Shown here piece by piece: positions 10,801-17,867 of a stretch of DNA of 64,000 nt. The notes below the pieces were generated by a model, which searched no databases, had not been told where the DNA came from, and saw only the letters and a program-made list of their open reading frames with translations. Origin of the DNA: an uncultured Flavobacteriales bacterium (lineage in GTDB: Bacteria; Bacteroidota; Bacteroidia; Flavobacteriales; Crocinitomicaceae); contig CAMLLB010000004.1 of NCBI GenBank assembly GCA_946480815.1, positions 1 to 64,000 of the forward strand, in the 5' to 3' direction. The position numbers were made by a program, and so were the translations under genes. Positions within the stretch are counted from its first letter, which is position 1; each line of letters begins with the position of its first letter.

Positions 10801-12593
10801 TGGTCGATATACAGATCAGTTATTCCGGGAATGCGATCTTTCAATGGAATAACGGATCAACAAGTGATCATATTACGACAAACACTCCTGGAATATACAT
10901 CGTACAAATCACCCAATGCGGAATAACTGTTGCAGATACAGTTGAGATCATCAACGGTTCCTTCACTGCATCTATTTCAGTAAGCGATTCTGTCTTGTGT
11001 TTCGGTGATACAGCAGTATTTACGGGATCTTACCAGGCTGGAACTTATGAATGGACGAACGGAGAAATTACCGGAAACAGCTATAGTACGACTACTAGCG
11101 GAACTTATTCTGCATTGGTAACAAACAGTGTTGGCTGCACTGCACAAACAAATGCCATTTCCATTACCAACGTTCCGGGAAGTGCTCCGCCAAGCATTGC
11201 TTCCCAAACCATTTGTCCGGGCGATAATGTTACACTTACCAATTCAAGCACCCTTGTTTGGTATTCGTTAGACACAACACCTGTTTACACCGGAACAACC
11301 GTGATCCTGACCAATGTACAGCAAGACACCAGCTTCCTGATCTCGTATACTGCCCCTAACAGCATTTGCGGATTCAGTTATTCCCTGGTATCGGTCATTA
11401 TTTCTACTCCGCCGGTTGCGGCAGAGATTCTGGGTGATTCAATATTGTGCATCAATGAAGATGGCGTATTCCATGTCAACACTACTGATAACGTGGAATG
11501 GTTCTCTAATGGAGTTTCTTTGGGATCGGCAAACCCGATTACGATTCCGTTTGCAACCCTGAATGCTAACCAGGTTTTCTCCGTTGAATTGTCCAATAAC
11601 TGTTTCACAACCACACGTCTTGACAGTGTACGGATTATTTCTCCGGCTGTGCTGAATTTGGAAGATGATACATTAAACGTGTGTTACTTTGATTCCGAAA
11701 CAGCACAACTAACTAATAGCAATCTCAGTTCAGTGGTTTGGACCGGAAGTTTCGGTACCATCACGAACGATGAATTAACGGTTTACGGAAACCTGACATA
11801 TACACCGATTACCGTAACTGCTGTCGACGAACACGGCTGTCAAACGCAGAGTGCAACGCTGATCGTCAATACATCAGTCTACAACCTCTCTTCCACTCTC
11901 AACTTCCCTAATTTCTGTCCGGGAACGAGTGGAAATATCAGTGTGAATACCACTTCCGACAGTATTTCATGGATCACTCCATTCGGGAATTCAACGAACA
12001 ATCCGCTTTCATTTACACTGAGCCAGCAAAATTCAGGCAATTTCTATATCAGAACATGGGATGATATGGGTTGTGTCTACATCGATACAATTTTAGTTCC
12101 GTTATCACCGGTTCCGAACCTGGACATTTTACCGGATACTGTTTTCTGTGCAAACGATGTATTCAACTTCCACTTCCCGAACGATGCCAATTCGTATTAT
12201 TGGACCGGTTACGGCACCAGCACTTATATTCCGATTACCTTTAACCAGGTGTTGATCCTCAACGTTGTAACTCCGGACGGCTGTATCGGGTCGGATACTA
12301 TGGAGCTGAACGTTGTAGACTGCGATAATGATCTGCCGAATATCATTACACCGAACGGTGACGGAATCAATGATTTCTTCATTATTGATGATGCCTATTC
12401 GCAATTAGGGAATTCAATCATCATTATTAATCGCTGGGGGAACCTCATGTTTGAGGCAAGCCCTTATCTGAATGATTGGAATGGTGAAGGAGCTTCTGAC
12501 GGGGTGTATTTTTATGTGTATTATCCAAACGGAAGAAAAGAAGCTCCGGGTTATTCGAAACATGGCTTCATTCATGTTTACGGAAAAGATTAG
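7896..12593 (+). CDS. Giant T9SS type B secreted protein (paralogue B)
   Basis: From the ATG at 7896 the product is 1565 aa. An upstream in-frame TTG at 7839 would add 19 residues before a second hydrophobic run, so the ATG giving MKLILIICSLCFSVSVLPLW is preferred; it also matches the length of paralogue A. Layout is the same: signal peptide, SBBP-like propeller (SKDIFIVKLDPSGNVLWARK), Ig-like repeats (about 510-1470) and a type B sorting domain from about 1476 (PNIITPNGDGINDFFII, INRWGN, DGVYFY). Identity to paralogue A is obvious by eye over the whole length, highest in the propeller and the C-terminus. A tandem duplication with the esterase and PorP/SprF-like gene in between is inferred. 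Confidence 0.88.
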   Translation: MKLILIICSLCFSVSVLPLWSQTWGASTFSQTTNEAADIEVTGLNESYVAGYFSGQTSFGPTTSLSGTQGNTDAYVAKYSASGAIIWIKQFGGLAADRAIDLAVGPDQNIVVTGQFFGSVTFGSTTLVSSSNSKDIFIVKLDPSGNVLWARKEGGSSADNAYKLTIDNLNNIILTGEYQGTATIGANTFTSTIDVGTGLPSFDLFIAKYTSAGTPVWSLSGYADMDDRGLSVAVDASNNIFFTGQFSNTLNFASNTYVNNGINVGFLCKLNPSGQTQFFHLMKAGYVLPYDVEVNGNNEPVVVGDFLGNMLYYDQNGSNSIQNPYDKQIFVLKTANTGQYVWNQTLGSENELSARALSIDPGNNIFVTGYFKCDLSQIQDSTETLFNSVGFKDPYLLKVSNGGSRTYIKQFGSKLDDEGKGVAVKLVDKPLLCGSYTADLNFIPGAATLGYDNFTFNPYLALEPYHVYLVGDQSRNSFLTNQVNGTYGNYNYYTVPTSDSLAGYIHAEEAAHYVTVTGDTVHFCTSANLYYQTLTFPHFGPSYTNTWYDGSHTEINTISATGTYWIQHERDDECYMDMDSIYAIQEPIPNLPLLTDDHGINVNQPGPQYNNYHFCYPEGAIINFSNLDPGSTLTTIGNSVTFNGPGPHTLDQEYQYFVQVTNQYCINIGNFTFEQDHAAPHDSISLSIVMNTPVPTGDSIYICQGTPVMFHGIDLITNPLGNFSPMVSPPIDTVIWDVNGASLINYDTAATIFTPSSSGWYTMTIKVIKGYDNLCGLDTTIYIATKQFYIQVNPNPSWGTTITGGNLLCPNESTFLVATNPNPELSWSGSNILWSNNADSIEVNAPGWYNYTGVLEDSLTGCSSFISFNHYVGVKVAPDITSPGDAVICPLDSLLMTVPNIFVSYMWFGPNGDTLSTSSQCYTTEIGSYVCNVTDADGCVLTTPPFEVFEYSTPSISVSPSSTICNNEMVDIQISYSGNAIFQWNNGSTSDHITTNTPGIYIVQITQCGITVADTVEIINGSFTASISVSDSVLCFGDTAVFTGSYQAGTYEWTNGEITGNSYSTTTSGTYSALVTNSVGCTAQTNAISITNVPGSAPPSIASQTICPGDNVTLTNSSTLVWYSLDTTPVYTGTTVILTNVQQDTSFLISYTAPNSICGFSYSLVSVIISTPPVAAEILGDSILCINEDGVFHVNTTDNVEWFSNGVSLGSANPITIPFATLNANQVFSVELSNNCFTTTRLDSVRIISPAVLNLEDDTLNVCYFDSETAQLTNSNLSSVVWTGSFGTITNDELTVYGNLTYTPITVTAVDEHGCQTQSATLIVNTSVYNLSSTLNFPNFCPGTSGNISVNTTSDSISWITPFGNSTNNPLSFTLSQQNSGNFYIRTWDDMGCVYIDTILVPLSPVPNLDILPDTVFCANDVFNFHFPNDANSYYWTGYGTSTYIPITFNQVLILNVVTPDGCIGSDTMELNVVDCDNDLPNIITPNGDGINDFFIIDDAYSQLGNSIIIINRWGNLMFEASPYLNDWNGEGASDGVYFYVYYPNGRKEAPGYSKHGFIHVYGKD

Positions 12594-12596
12594 AAG

Positions 12597-12968
12597 ATGG
12601 CTGTTTCGTTAAAAGGCATGCGCAAAATCACTGTAAACGGTGAGGTTTTTCTTTGGAAGATCCGCAAGAAAATATCGCATGAAGAAAAACACAATGACCA
12701 ATATCCGGTTCCGGTCCAACACATTTCTGGTGGTCAGGTACTCTTTGTTTTTGTGGGATTCACCCGAGCGAACCGCGGTTATTACAATGAATCACCGGAA
12801 AGTGTTACACCCGGAATGATCAAACCTTTGATAGAGGAAGCAATTGCTCTGGGCTGGAAATATGATGAACCCGGGAATACAATCAGTTTGGCTAATGGTG
12901 CTTTGGAAAAAGATACCCGGACTGTGAAATGGGGACAGACAGCATTGCCTCCTGATTGGATAATTTGA
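12597..12968 (+). CDS. Small cytoplasmic protein of unknown function
   Basis: The ORF encodes 123 aa with no signal peptide or membrane segment. It starts only 3 nt after the giant gene's stop, so translational coupling or read-through transcription is likely. The N-terminal half (KITVNGEVFLWKIRKK) looks like a small beta-rich fold. The C-terminal half has a helix (IKPLIEEAIALGWKYD) and a closing WGQTALPPDWII. I recognise no named family. Similar short proteins with a KITVNGxxFxW opening seem familiar from Bacteroidota, but I cannot assign a role. Confidence 0.65.
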   Translation: MAVSLKGMRKITVNGEVFLWKIRKKISHEEKHNDQYPVPVQHISGGQVLFVFVGFTRANRGYYNESPESVTPGMIKPLIEEAIALGWKYDEPGNTISLANGALEKDTRTVKWGQTALPPDWII

Positions 12969-12999
12969 CATGCAGCAAAAATTTTTCACCCCGCATGTC
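12967..12999. terminator. Hairpin between convergent genes
   Basis: GACATGC at 12967-12973 and GCATGTC at 12993-12999 form a perfect 7-bp stem with a 19-nt loop that includes a run of A then T. It overlaps the stop codon of the 12597 gene and lies 9 nt before the 3' end of the convergent PepSY gene. It may end transcription from both sides, but no strong T-tract follows the stem. Confidence 0.4.
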
Positions 13000-13008
13000 T
13001 GAATTAAT

Positions 13009-14601
13009 CTACGCTGCTATATCTACCTGTTTTCTCAATCGTTTCACAACCAGCAGACAGATCATTGCGATACACAGCCAGATGGCATCTACCGAGAAAA
13101 TTCCATACTCTCCGGTGTTCCAGGTTCTCCAAAACCAATTCCCGGAACTGACTCCGTTTACTATCGGAATGAATAAGCCCAAAACTCCTCCAACGAGCAA
13201 ACAGAATTTATTGATGAACTCTTTGTTTCGTTTCCAGGCAAGCAGTATGCTCAACACCAACCATCCGAGGAAAAAACTGTAATTCAAAATCGCCTCACGC
13301 GATCCGGACAAAGACTCGGGCAGTAATTTCGAAACAATGAAACAGCTTGCCGTAATTGGAAGCATGGACAAACAAATAGCCAGGTAAATCGACCCGACGC
13401 GGGCATTATAGCGCTTTTTCCTATCCGTAATATTCTTTTTATTGCGGGCTTCCAGCCAAATCAATACTCCGGAAATGATCACGAAACATGTCATGAAAGC
13501 CATCAGAAAATAAATGACCTTTAGAAAATAGGTGCTGAATGTCCCGATTTCACCGAATTGTGCGTAATGCAGACGTCGCACGGAAGACCACACATCCTCG
13601 TAATATCCCATATTTCCGGGCGCACGGACTTCTATTGCTTTTCCTGTAGATGCGTTAAATGTCACAGAACCTTGTCCCAGAAAACGTTCCTTTATACTTT
13701 CAGAACCGCTGATTTCCACTTTCATGGTTTTGCTTCCGTAAAATTCCATGTGAAGCCGGTCCACTTTAAAATCCGGCCATTTCTGATTGGTTTCGGAAAC
13801 CAGGTTATTGTAATTTATTGCGTAGGTCTGTTTCGTTCCAAGCGTATCGGCAGAAGAAGCTTCACGGATCACGTCATCATACATTTTTTCAATGTCGCCA
13901 TCATACACCCACAAGCCATTGGAACTCGCTACCACGATACCCAATCCGAACATACACCCTGTCAACGCATAAATAAACTGGAATGGCAGACCAATTACTC
14001 CAAGCGCCGTATGTGCATCTGTCCAAACCGTTTTCAATTTCTGTTTCGGTCGGAAAACAAAGAAGTTTGATCTGATCTTATTCCAATGAACGAGGATTCC
14101 GGTCACAATAGCCAGAAAGAAGAACAACGCAACCAATCCTGAAATGTAATAGCCAATCCGGTCGAGCTGGTAATAGAAATGGAGCAAATACAACAATTCG
14201 CCAAAACTAAAAGAGCTTTGGTGACTCATAAAGTCGTAATTCTTCGGATTTACTTCGTATTCGTAACTGATTTTACCTAAGGAATCAGCTTTGGGATCAA
14301 CCGATTCTGAAATATAGACCGATTGCTTATCTGAAGTTCCTTCAGAATACACGTAGACATTTCTTCCGTAAAGTGACGGCACATTCTTTTCGATTGAATC
14401 CATGATCCGGTTATAATCCACCTTTTCGGGTTGAAGTGAAGTCACATTCGCCTGCTTGTACGTCCCATTTTCCCACTCACCTATTTCCTGCCGGAATAAG
14501 GTAAATGCTCCTCCGAAAAAGATGATAAACAATCCTACGGTAATCGTAATTCCGCTGACAGTATGTAAATGAAAGAAGATGTTGTAATTTCTATTATTCA
14601 T
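13009..14601 (-). CDS. PepSY-associated transmembrane protein (iron-uptake/reductase type)
   Basis: From the ATG at 14601 the product is 530 aa; a TTG six codons upstream is an alternative start. The N-terminus (NYNIFFHLHTVSGITITVGL) has the HLHxxxG pattern of PepSY_TM proteins. A large periplasmic region follows, then further membrane segments with a second conserved stretch (WTDAHTALGVIGLPFQFIYA), an Arg-rich loop, and a cluster of C-terminal helices. Proteins of this family are often found with siderophore receptors and are thought to help reduce or release iron at the inner membrane. Two small membrane-protein genes lie just upstream, making a three-gene operon. No TonB receptor gene lies next to it, so the iron link is family knowledge. 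Confidence 0.83.
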   Translation of the reverse strand: MNNRNYNIFFHLHTVSGITITVGLFIIFFGGAFTLFRQEIGEWENGTYKQANVTSLQPEKVDYNRIMDSIEKNVPSLYGRNVYVYSEGTSDKQSVYISESVDPKADSLGKISYEYEVNPKNYDFMSHQSSFSFGELLYLLHFYYQLDRIGYYISGLVALFFFLAIVTGILVHWNKIRSNFFVFRPKQKLKTVWTDAHTALGVIGLPFQFIYALTGCMFGLGIVVASSNGLWVYDGDIEKMYDDVIREASSADTLGTKQTYAINYNNLVSETNQKWPDFKVDRLHMEFYGSKTMKVEISGSESIKERFLGQGSVTFNASTGKAIEVRAPGNMGYYEDVWSSVRRLHYAQFGEIGTFSTYFLKVIYFLMAFMTCFVIISGVLIWLEARNKKNITDRKKRYNARVGSIYLAICLSMLPITASCFIVSKLLPESLSGSREAILNYSFFLGWLVLSILLAWKRNKEFINKFCLLVGGVLGLFIPIVNGVSSGNWFWRTWNTGEYGIFSVDAIWLCIAMICLLVVKRLRKQVDIAA

Positions 14602-14619
14602 GGGAACAGGAAGAAGCAA

Positions 14620-14904
14620 TCAATTTCGTCCGAAATAGATCAGTATGTAAAGAACAATTAAAACGATCATGTAATAAAGCCAGCATTTCCAGCCATTTTT
14701 AAAAAGAAACGGAAGGACCATCAAGGTTATCCAAACCGGAAACAAACCGTATACAGATGTAATAACCACTGTTTTATAATCGGGTAGCCAGAAAGCCAGA
14801 GCAGCGAACAAAAACGAAGAAATCAATAAACTGCCGATGATTGCTGCTGTTACTTTGGCAAAGCGCTGCCAACCGGAGGAAAGGTATTTCTTATTTGCCG
14901 GCAT
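14620..14904 (-). CDS. Small membrane protein in the PepSY operon
   Basis: 94 aa with three hydrophobic stretches (around residues 17-40, 45-65 and 72-90) and a basic N-terminus. It overlaps the upstream 100-aa gene by 14 nt and ends 18 nt before the PepSY ATG, so the three are almost surely co-transcribed. In other phyla PepSY_TM genes often lie with small DUF3649/DUF3325-type membrane genes. This could be an equivalent, but I cannot confirm the family from sequence alone. Confidence 0.7.
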   Translation of the reverse strand: MPANKKYLSSGWQRFAKVTAAIIGSLLISSFLFAALAFWLPDYKTVVITSVYGLFPVWITLMVLPFLFKNGWKCWLYYMIVLIVLYILIYFGRN

Positions 14905-15193
14905 GGGAATGTTTTTTGGGTTGTTCTTTCGTTAAAAGAGGACGCAGAAGAATGATCAGGCTTGCCAGCATCATCAGACAAACCAAATCATAGAATAATC
15001 CGCCTGCAAAACCAAACAGGAACATGAATCCTGCTACCGTTATCCCGATTAGAAAGCCTCCTAAACTCAGTGAGAGTTTTCGCTGTTTACGGATCTGCTG
15101 CTCCCAGCCTGTCAAAACGTATGTTGTTTTAGCAGAATTGGAGTAAAGCAGGTAAAACCCTATAAACTTCAAGATGAATAAACCAAAAACCAT
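14891..15193 (-). CDS. Small membrane protein, first gene of the PepSY operon
   Basis: 100 aa with an N-terminal helix, a short basic loop (QQIRKQRK), and two further helices; it ends in a His/Lys-rich tail (KKHSHAGK) that could bind metal. It is the first gene of the operon. A good promoter lies upstream, TTG, 20 nt, then TAGTTTTG. The family is unknown to me; the position suggests an accessory subunit for the PepSY protein. Confidence 0.68.
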   Translation of the reverse strand: MVFGLFILKFIGFYLLYSNSAKTTYVLTGWEQQIRKQRKLSLSLGGFLIGITVAGFMFLFGFAGGLFYDLVCLMMLASLIILLRPLLTKEQPKKHSHAGK

Positions 15194-15215
15194 GTGTTGC
15201 AGGAGAAATTTTCGG

Positions 15216-15246
15216 CAAAACTACGTCTTTGATAGTCTTTGTTCAA
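15216..15246 (-). promoter_or_regulatory. Promoter of the PepSY operon (-33 TTG / -7 TAGTTTTG)
   Basis: On the minus strand TTG (15246-15244), a 20-nt spacer and TAGTTTTG (15223-15216) fit the Bacteroidota consensus TTG-N17-23-TAnnTTTG. The box ends 22 nt before the ATG at 15193, which leaves a short leader. Confidence 0.55.
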
Positions 15247-15300
15247 TACCTGAATTAGGGTATAACGATTAAGCTGATTCCTTTAGGAAGGTACTTTTTT

Positions 15301-15340
15301 CTAATTGCGAATTACGAATGTCGAATTGCGAATGAAAAAT
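15301..15340. repeat. GAATT-type degenerate intergenic repeat
   Basis: Words of about 8-9 nt built on GAATT/GAATG (ATTGCGAATTACGAATG, then TCGAATTGCGAATG) follow each other between the PepSY operon and the convergent lipoprotein gene. The same wording recurs in other intergenic gaps of the window. Confidence 0.6.
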
Positions 15341-15369
15341 CTGGAAAATGGTAAACAAACCCGTACTGA

Positions 15370-16116
15370 TCATACCCCAAAAAGGTATTCACCTTTATCT
15401 GCAGACCACTTTTCTTGCATTGCCTCAGCTGTGAATCTCTTTTTGACAAAGCAGTTTTGTGGTTTTGAAAACTCAAATGTTACCGTATCCTTAAATTCAG
15501 GATGAATTCCGCTGGAACTTTCGTATTCCATTTGGTAGGAAGTAAGCAAAACAATCTGTTTTTTATTCATTTCAAGTTCCTTAACCTCAACTGTTTCGTG
15601 AGTTACAGGAATAACTTCCGGGTCTGCGAAATAAAAATACTTAGTATAAGAGAATAAGTGTTTGAAGCGATTATTTTCAACTCGAATCAGATCCTTGGAA
15701 AAACTTACATCAGAAGAACCGGTTCCCACTCCTTCCGAAATAAACCAATCATTTTTATGATCATAACGGATCTTCTTTCCTCCAAATGAATCATCTTCTC
15801 GAAATGTCAGAATGGAATCCAAAACAATAAACCTATCCGAATACAACTTCACCAAACGGATCATGTTATCCACACGCCCGAATCCTTGAGTAAGATATAA
15901 TCCCTGCTCCTTCAGTTTTACGACATAAATGCTGTCCGCAGGAATTTCATCCCATTTAGATAAGGAATCTTTTACCTGCTTCATATTAATCAAAGGAATG
16001 CGCGCCTTTTCCGGAGTTTTCGAAGCCGAACAGGAATACACCAATGCTAAAATCAACAGAAATAAGACCAATAGTATTTTCAAGTTATTGCTTTTTGTAA
16101 TAGTGAAAATAATCAT
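15370..16116 (-). CDS. Putative lipoprotein of unknown function
   Basis: The 248-aa product has a hydrophobic N-terminus ending in a lipobox-like ALVYSC (Cys at about 29), so it is probably membrane-anchored by lipid. The start overlaps the end of the upstream 129-aa gene by 32 nt; the later part of the N-terminus is where the signal peptide begins. The mature part alternates beta-strand patterns with charged loops (for example GLYLTQGFGRVDNMIRLVKL). No enzymatic motif was seen. The overlap implies co-transcription with the secreted protein gene upstream. Confidence 0.68.
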   Translation of the reverse strand: MIIFTITKSNNLKILLVLFLLILALVYSCSASKTPEKARIPLINMKQVKDSLSKWDEIPADSIYVVKLKEQGLYLTQGFGRVDNMIRLVKLYSDRFIVLDSILTFREDDSFGGKKIRYDHKNDWFISEGVGTGSSDVSFSKDLIRVENNRFKHLFSYTKYFYFADPEVIPVTHETVEVKELEMNKKQIVLLTSYQMEYESSSGIHPEFKDTVTFEFSKPQNCFVKKRFTAEAMQEKWSADKGEYLFGV

Positions 16117-16474
16117 TTACCGGCTTGATATATATTCCGCTTTTCAATTTCAGCACTTCAAAAGTCTGAAGTACCAAACTATCTGACGTTTGCGATGACA
16201 TATGAATAGTTTTTCCAGCATATTCCCATTTACCTAGGCAAATCCGCGGATTATCACCAACAGCATCGGTAACAGTATATTTTAACTGATGGAACCATTT
16301 CAACTGAAAAGTTGCCTGGTATCCATATACCGGAAATTCATCGCCGGGATAAGGAGGTGCGTCTTTGGGATTAATTACTAATTGATAAGTTCCATTCAAT
16401 TTCTGAGAAATAGAATGAGAAACAATATTCATCCAGAAGACCAAAAGCATGAATTTCAAAAGGAGTTCTTTCAT
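16085..16474 (-). CDS. Small secreted protein of unknown function
   Basis: 129 aa with a signal peptide (MKELLLKFMLLVFW to about SHSISQ). The rest reads as a lipocalin-like or beta-sandwich fold (LNGTYQLVINPKD, then GKWEYAGKTIHMSSQ), suggesting a small secreted or periplasmic protein. It is first of a two-gene unit with the lipoprotein gene, which it overlaps. No family name can be given. Confidence 0.62.
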   Translation of the reverse strand: MKELLLKFMLLVFWMNIVSHSISQKLNGTYQLVINPKDAPPYPGDEFPVYGYQATFQLKWFHQLKYTVTDAVGDNPRICLGKWEYAGKTIHMSSQTSDSLVLQTFEVLKLKSGIYIKPVNDYFHYYKKQ

Positions 16475-16546
16475 TTCAGGTGTTGATTTATTGGTTCAAA
16501 TCTCTAACGAAGTACCCTAATTAATATTTTAATCCCTGATTGAAAT

Positions 16547-16580
16547 AATTCGGCATTAGGAATTTGGCATTCGCAATTAT
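16547..16580. repeat. GAATT-type degenerate intergenic repeat
   Basis: AATTCGGCATTAGGAATTTG followed by GCATTCGCAATT lies directly upstream of the 16597 gene, with the same words as the repeats near 20842 and 32071. It supplies the non-coding in-frame extension upstream of the ATG. Confidence 0.55.
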
Positions 16581-16596
16581 TCCCTATATTAACTCT

Positions 16597-17451
16597 ATGA
16601 AAAACAGGATCAAACGCTATGAAAATGAATACACTCCAAACGGACGCGATGAATCGCGTCCCCACATGTTGAATTGGGTGTTTGTATCTGCGCTTTTTCT
16701 TTTGTTAGTCAATGATTTCTATCTGAAAACAGCTTTCCCATCTTTTTTAAACGGAAAACTTTCGGATTTGTCGGGATTAATTGTGTTTTCTTTATTCTTT
16801 ACTTTTCTCTTTGGAAATCGTTTCAAGGGAATCATTTTCATTATTACCACACTTCTTTTCTGTTGGTGGAAATCGGCACTAAGCAATGATTTTATCACCC
16901 AATGGAATTCATTCTTTCCCTTCCATCCAATTGAACGCATTGTCGATTATTCAGACTTGTTTTGTTTGGGAATCCTGATCCCTGTATATTTCTATCAGCC
17001 AAAAGCACTTTCTCTCCTGAAAAAACAATGGCTCGCCGCACCTGTATTATTACTTACCGTTTTTGCTATCGGAGCAACCTCCAAAGCCAAGAATATCGGT
17101 ACATACACCAACACCCGAAAGTATATCATCCAAGAGTCATTCAAGATTAAAAAGGTAACATATACCGAGTTTTTGCAGCACCTTTCACTCAGTAATATGA
17201 CGGTCGAGAAAAATACCAATGCAATACCTCCTTCAAAACCAAATGATTATCATTATTATATCTTGCGTAACTTTGAAATCATGGACGGTATAACGGTTGA
17301 ATCAATGCGGATCGGTGTGAAGGAAAAAAATGAAAACCTGAAAATACTCATCCAGGATGTAAACTTATTTGATCCGCCGGCAAAATCTGATAAAGAGATG
17401 AAAAAAATGTTGATGGAACTATTTGAAGACTTTTTTGCCATGGGTAGCTAA
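16597..17451 (+). CDS. Multi-spanning membrane protein of unknown function
   Basis: From the ATG at 16597 the product is 284 aa; the longer frame from a TTG at 16564 begins inside a GAATT repeat and is rejected. A second ATG at 16666 (MLNWVFVSALFLLLVNDFYL) would drop an N-terminal stretch that contains GRDESRP, which is encoded by a 20-bp palindrome (16642-16661) and looks like an inserted element. About five hydrophobic segments fill the first 160 residues. A soluble C-terminal domain follows. No family is recognised. The gene is followed by a 32-bp palindrome. Confidence 0.68.
   Translation: MKNRIKRYENEYTPNGRDESRPHMLNWVFVSALFLLLVNDFYLKTAFPSFLNGKLSDLSGLIVFSLFFTFLFGNRFKGIIFIITTLLFCWWKSALSNDFITQWNSFFPFHPIERIVDYSDLFCLGILIPVYFYQPKALSLLKKQWLAAPVLLLTVFAIGATSKAKNIGTYTNTRKYIIQESFKIKKVTYTEFLQHLSLSNMTVEKNTNAIPPSKPNDYHYYILRNFEIMDGITVESMRIGVKEKNENLKILIQDVNLFDPPAKSDKEMKKMLMELFEDFFAMGS
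16642..16661. repeat. Palindromic REP-like element inside a coding frame
   Basis: GGACGCGAT, GA, ATCGCGTCC make a 20-bp perfect inverted repeat. The sequence resembles dispersed GGGACGCGAT...ATCGCGTCCC hairpins that I know from several bacterial phyla, and its translation GRDESRP is typical of such insertions. It sits at codons 16-22 of the 16597 gene or, if the start is at 16666, in its leader. Confidence 0.6.
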
Positions 17452-17468
17452 TTTGTATTTTAATAAAC

Positions 17469-17500
17469 AAGTAGGGGCGGAAAATTTTCCACCCCTACTT
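17469..17500. terminator. 32-bp near-perfect palindrome between convergent genes
   Basis: AAGTAGGGGCGGAAAA followed by TTTTCCACCCCTACTT pair in 15 of 16 positions with no loop. It lies 18 nt behind the 16597 gene stop. It may act as a bidirectional terminator or be a dispersed palindromic element; its GTAGGGGCG arm resembles known REP-like hairpins. Confidence 0.55.
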
Positions 17501-17502
17501 AT

Positions 17503-17519
17503 AGAAAGCAGTGCTTTCT
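17503..17519. terminator. Second hairpin before the DUF4834 stop
   Basis: AGAAAGCA, G, TGCTTTCT form an 8-bp stem with a single loop base, directly next to the 3' end of the minus-strand gene 17521-17796. Together with the 17469 palindrome it sits between converging genes. Confidence 0.45.
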
Positions 17520-17520
17520 T

Positions 17521-17796
17521 TCATTTTATTTCTTCGTAATCCACATCCTGAACATCGCCTTTTGGAGTTGATTTGGAAACGGAAACTTTACCAAAATTCT
17601 TCAACTTTTCATTGCGTTCCCGGACAAATTCCTTTTCACGTGCCAAATCTGCCCGCTCTTCATCCAGGTTTCGTTTGGCAATCATAACACGACCCAGGAA
17701 CCGGAGTAAAACCAACGCTCCCAGAATCATGAGAATTGTTTTAAACAAGCCCGATAAACTCGCTTCGACTACTTCAGAATGTAATAATATGTGCAT
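17521..17796 (-). CDS. DUF4834-like small membrane protein
   Basis: 91 aa with one membrane helix (about residues 15-35, LFKTILMILGALVLLRFLGR), then a charged coiled-coil-like stretch (RNLDEERADLAREKEFVRER) and a C-terminal tail ending VDYEEIK. This layout, with the GKVSV segment and the closing VDYEEI, matches the DUF4834 family of Bacteroidota. Its function is unknown. It lies 71 nt downstream of carB on the same strand. Confidence 0.68.
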   Translation of the reverse strand: MHILLHSEVVEASLSGLFKTILMILGALVLLRFLGRVMIAKRNLDEERADLAREKEFVRERNEKLKNFGKVSVSKSTPKGDVQDVDYEEIK

Positions 17797-17849
17797 TTTT
17801 CTTGCTATTCATATTTAACGACCACGCTAACGCTTGTCGGTATCGAATC

Positions 17850-17865
17850 GTCAGCCATAGCTGAC
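17850..17865 (-). terminator. Hairpin right behind carB
   Basis: GTCAGC, CATA, GCTGAC form a 6-bp stem. On the minus strand it begins 2 nt after the carB stop codon. No T-tract follows. A related hairpin with the same GGCTGA core lies right behind the stop of the 39428 gene. Confidence 0.4.
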
Positions 17866-17867
17866 TC

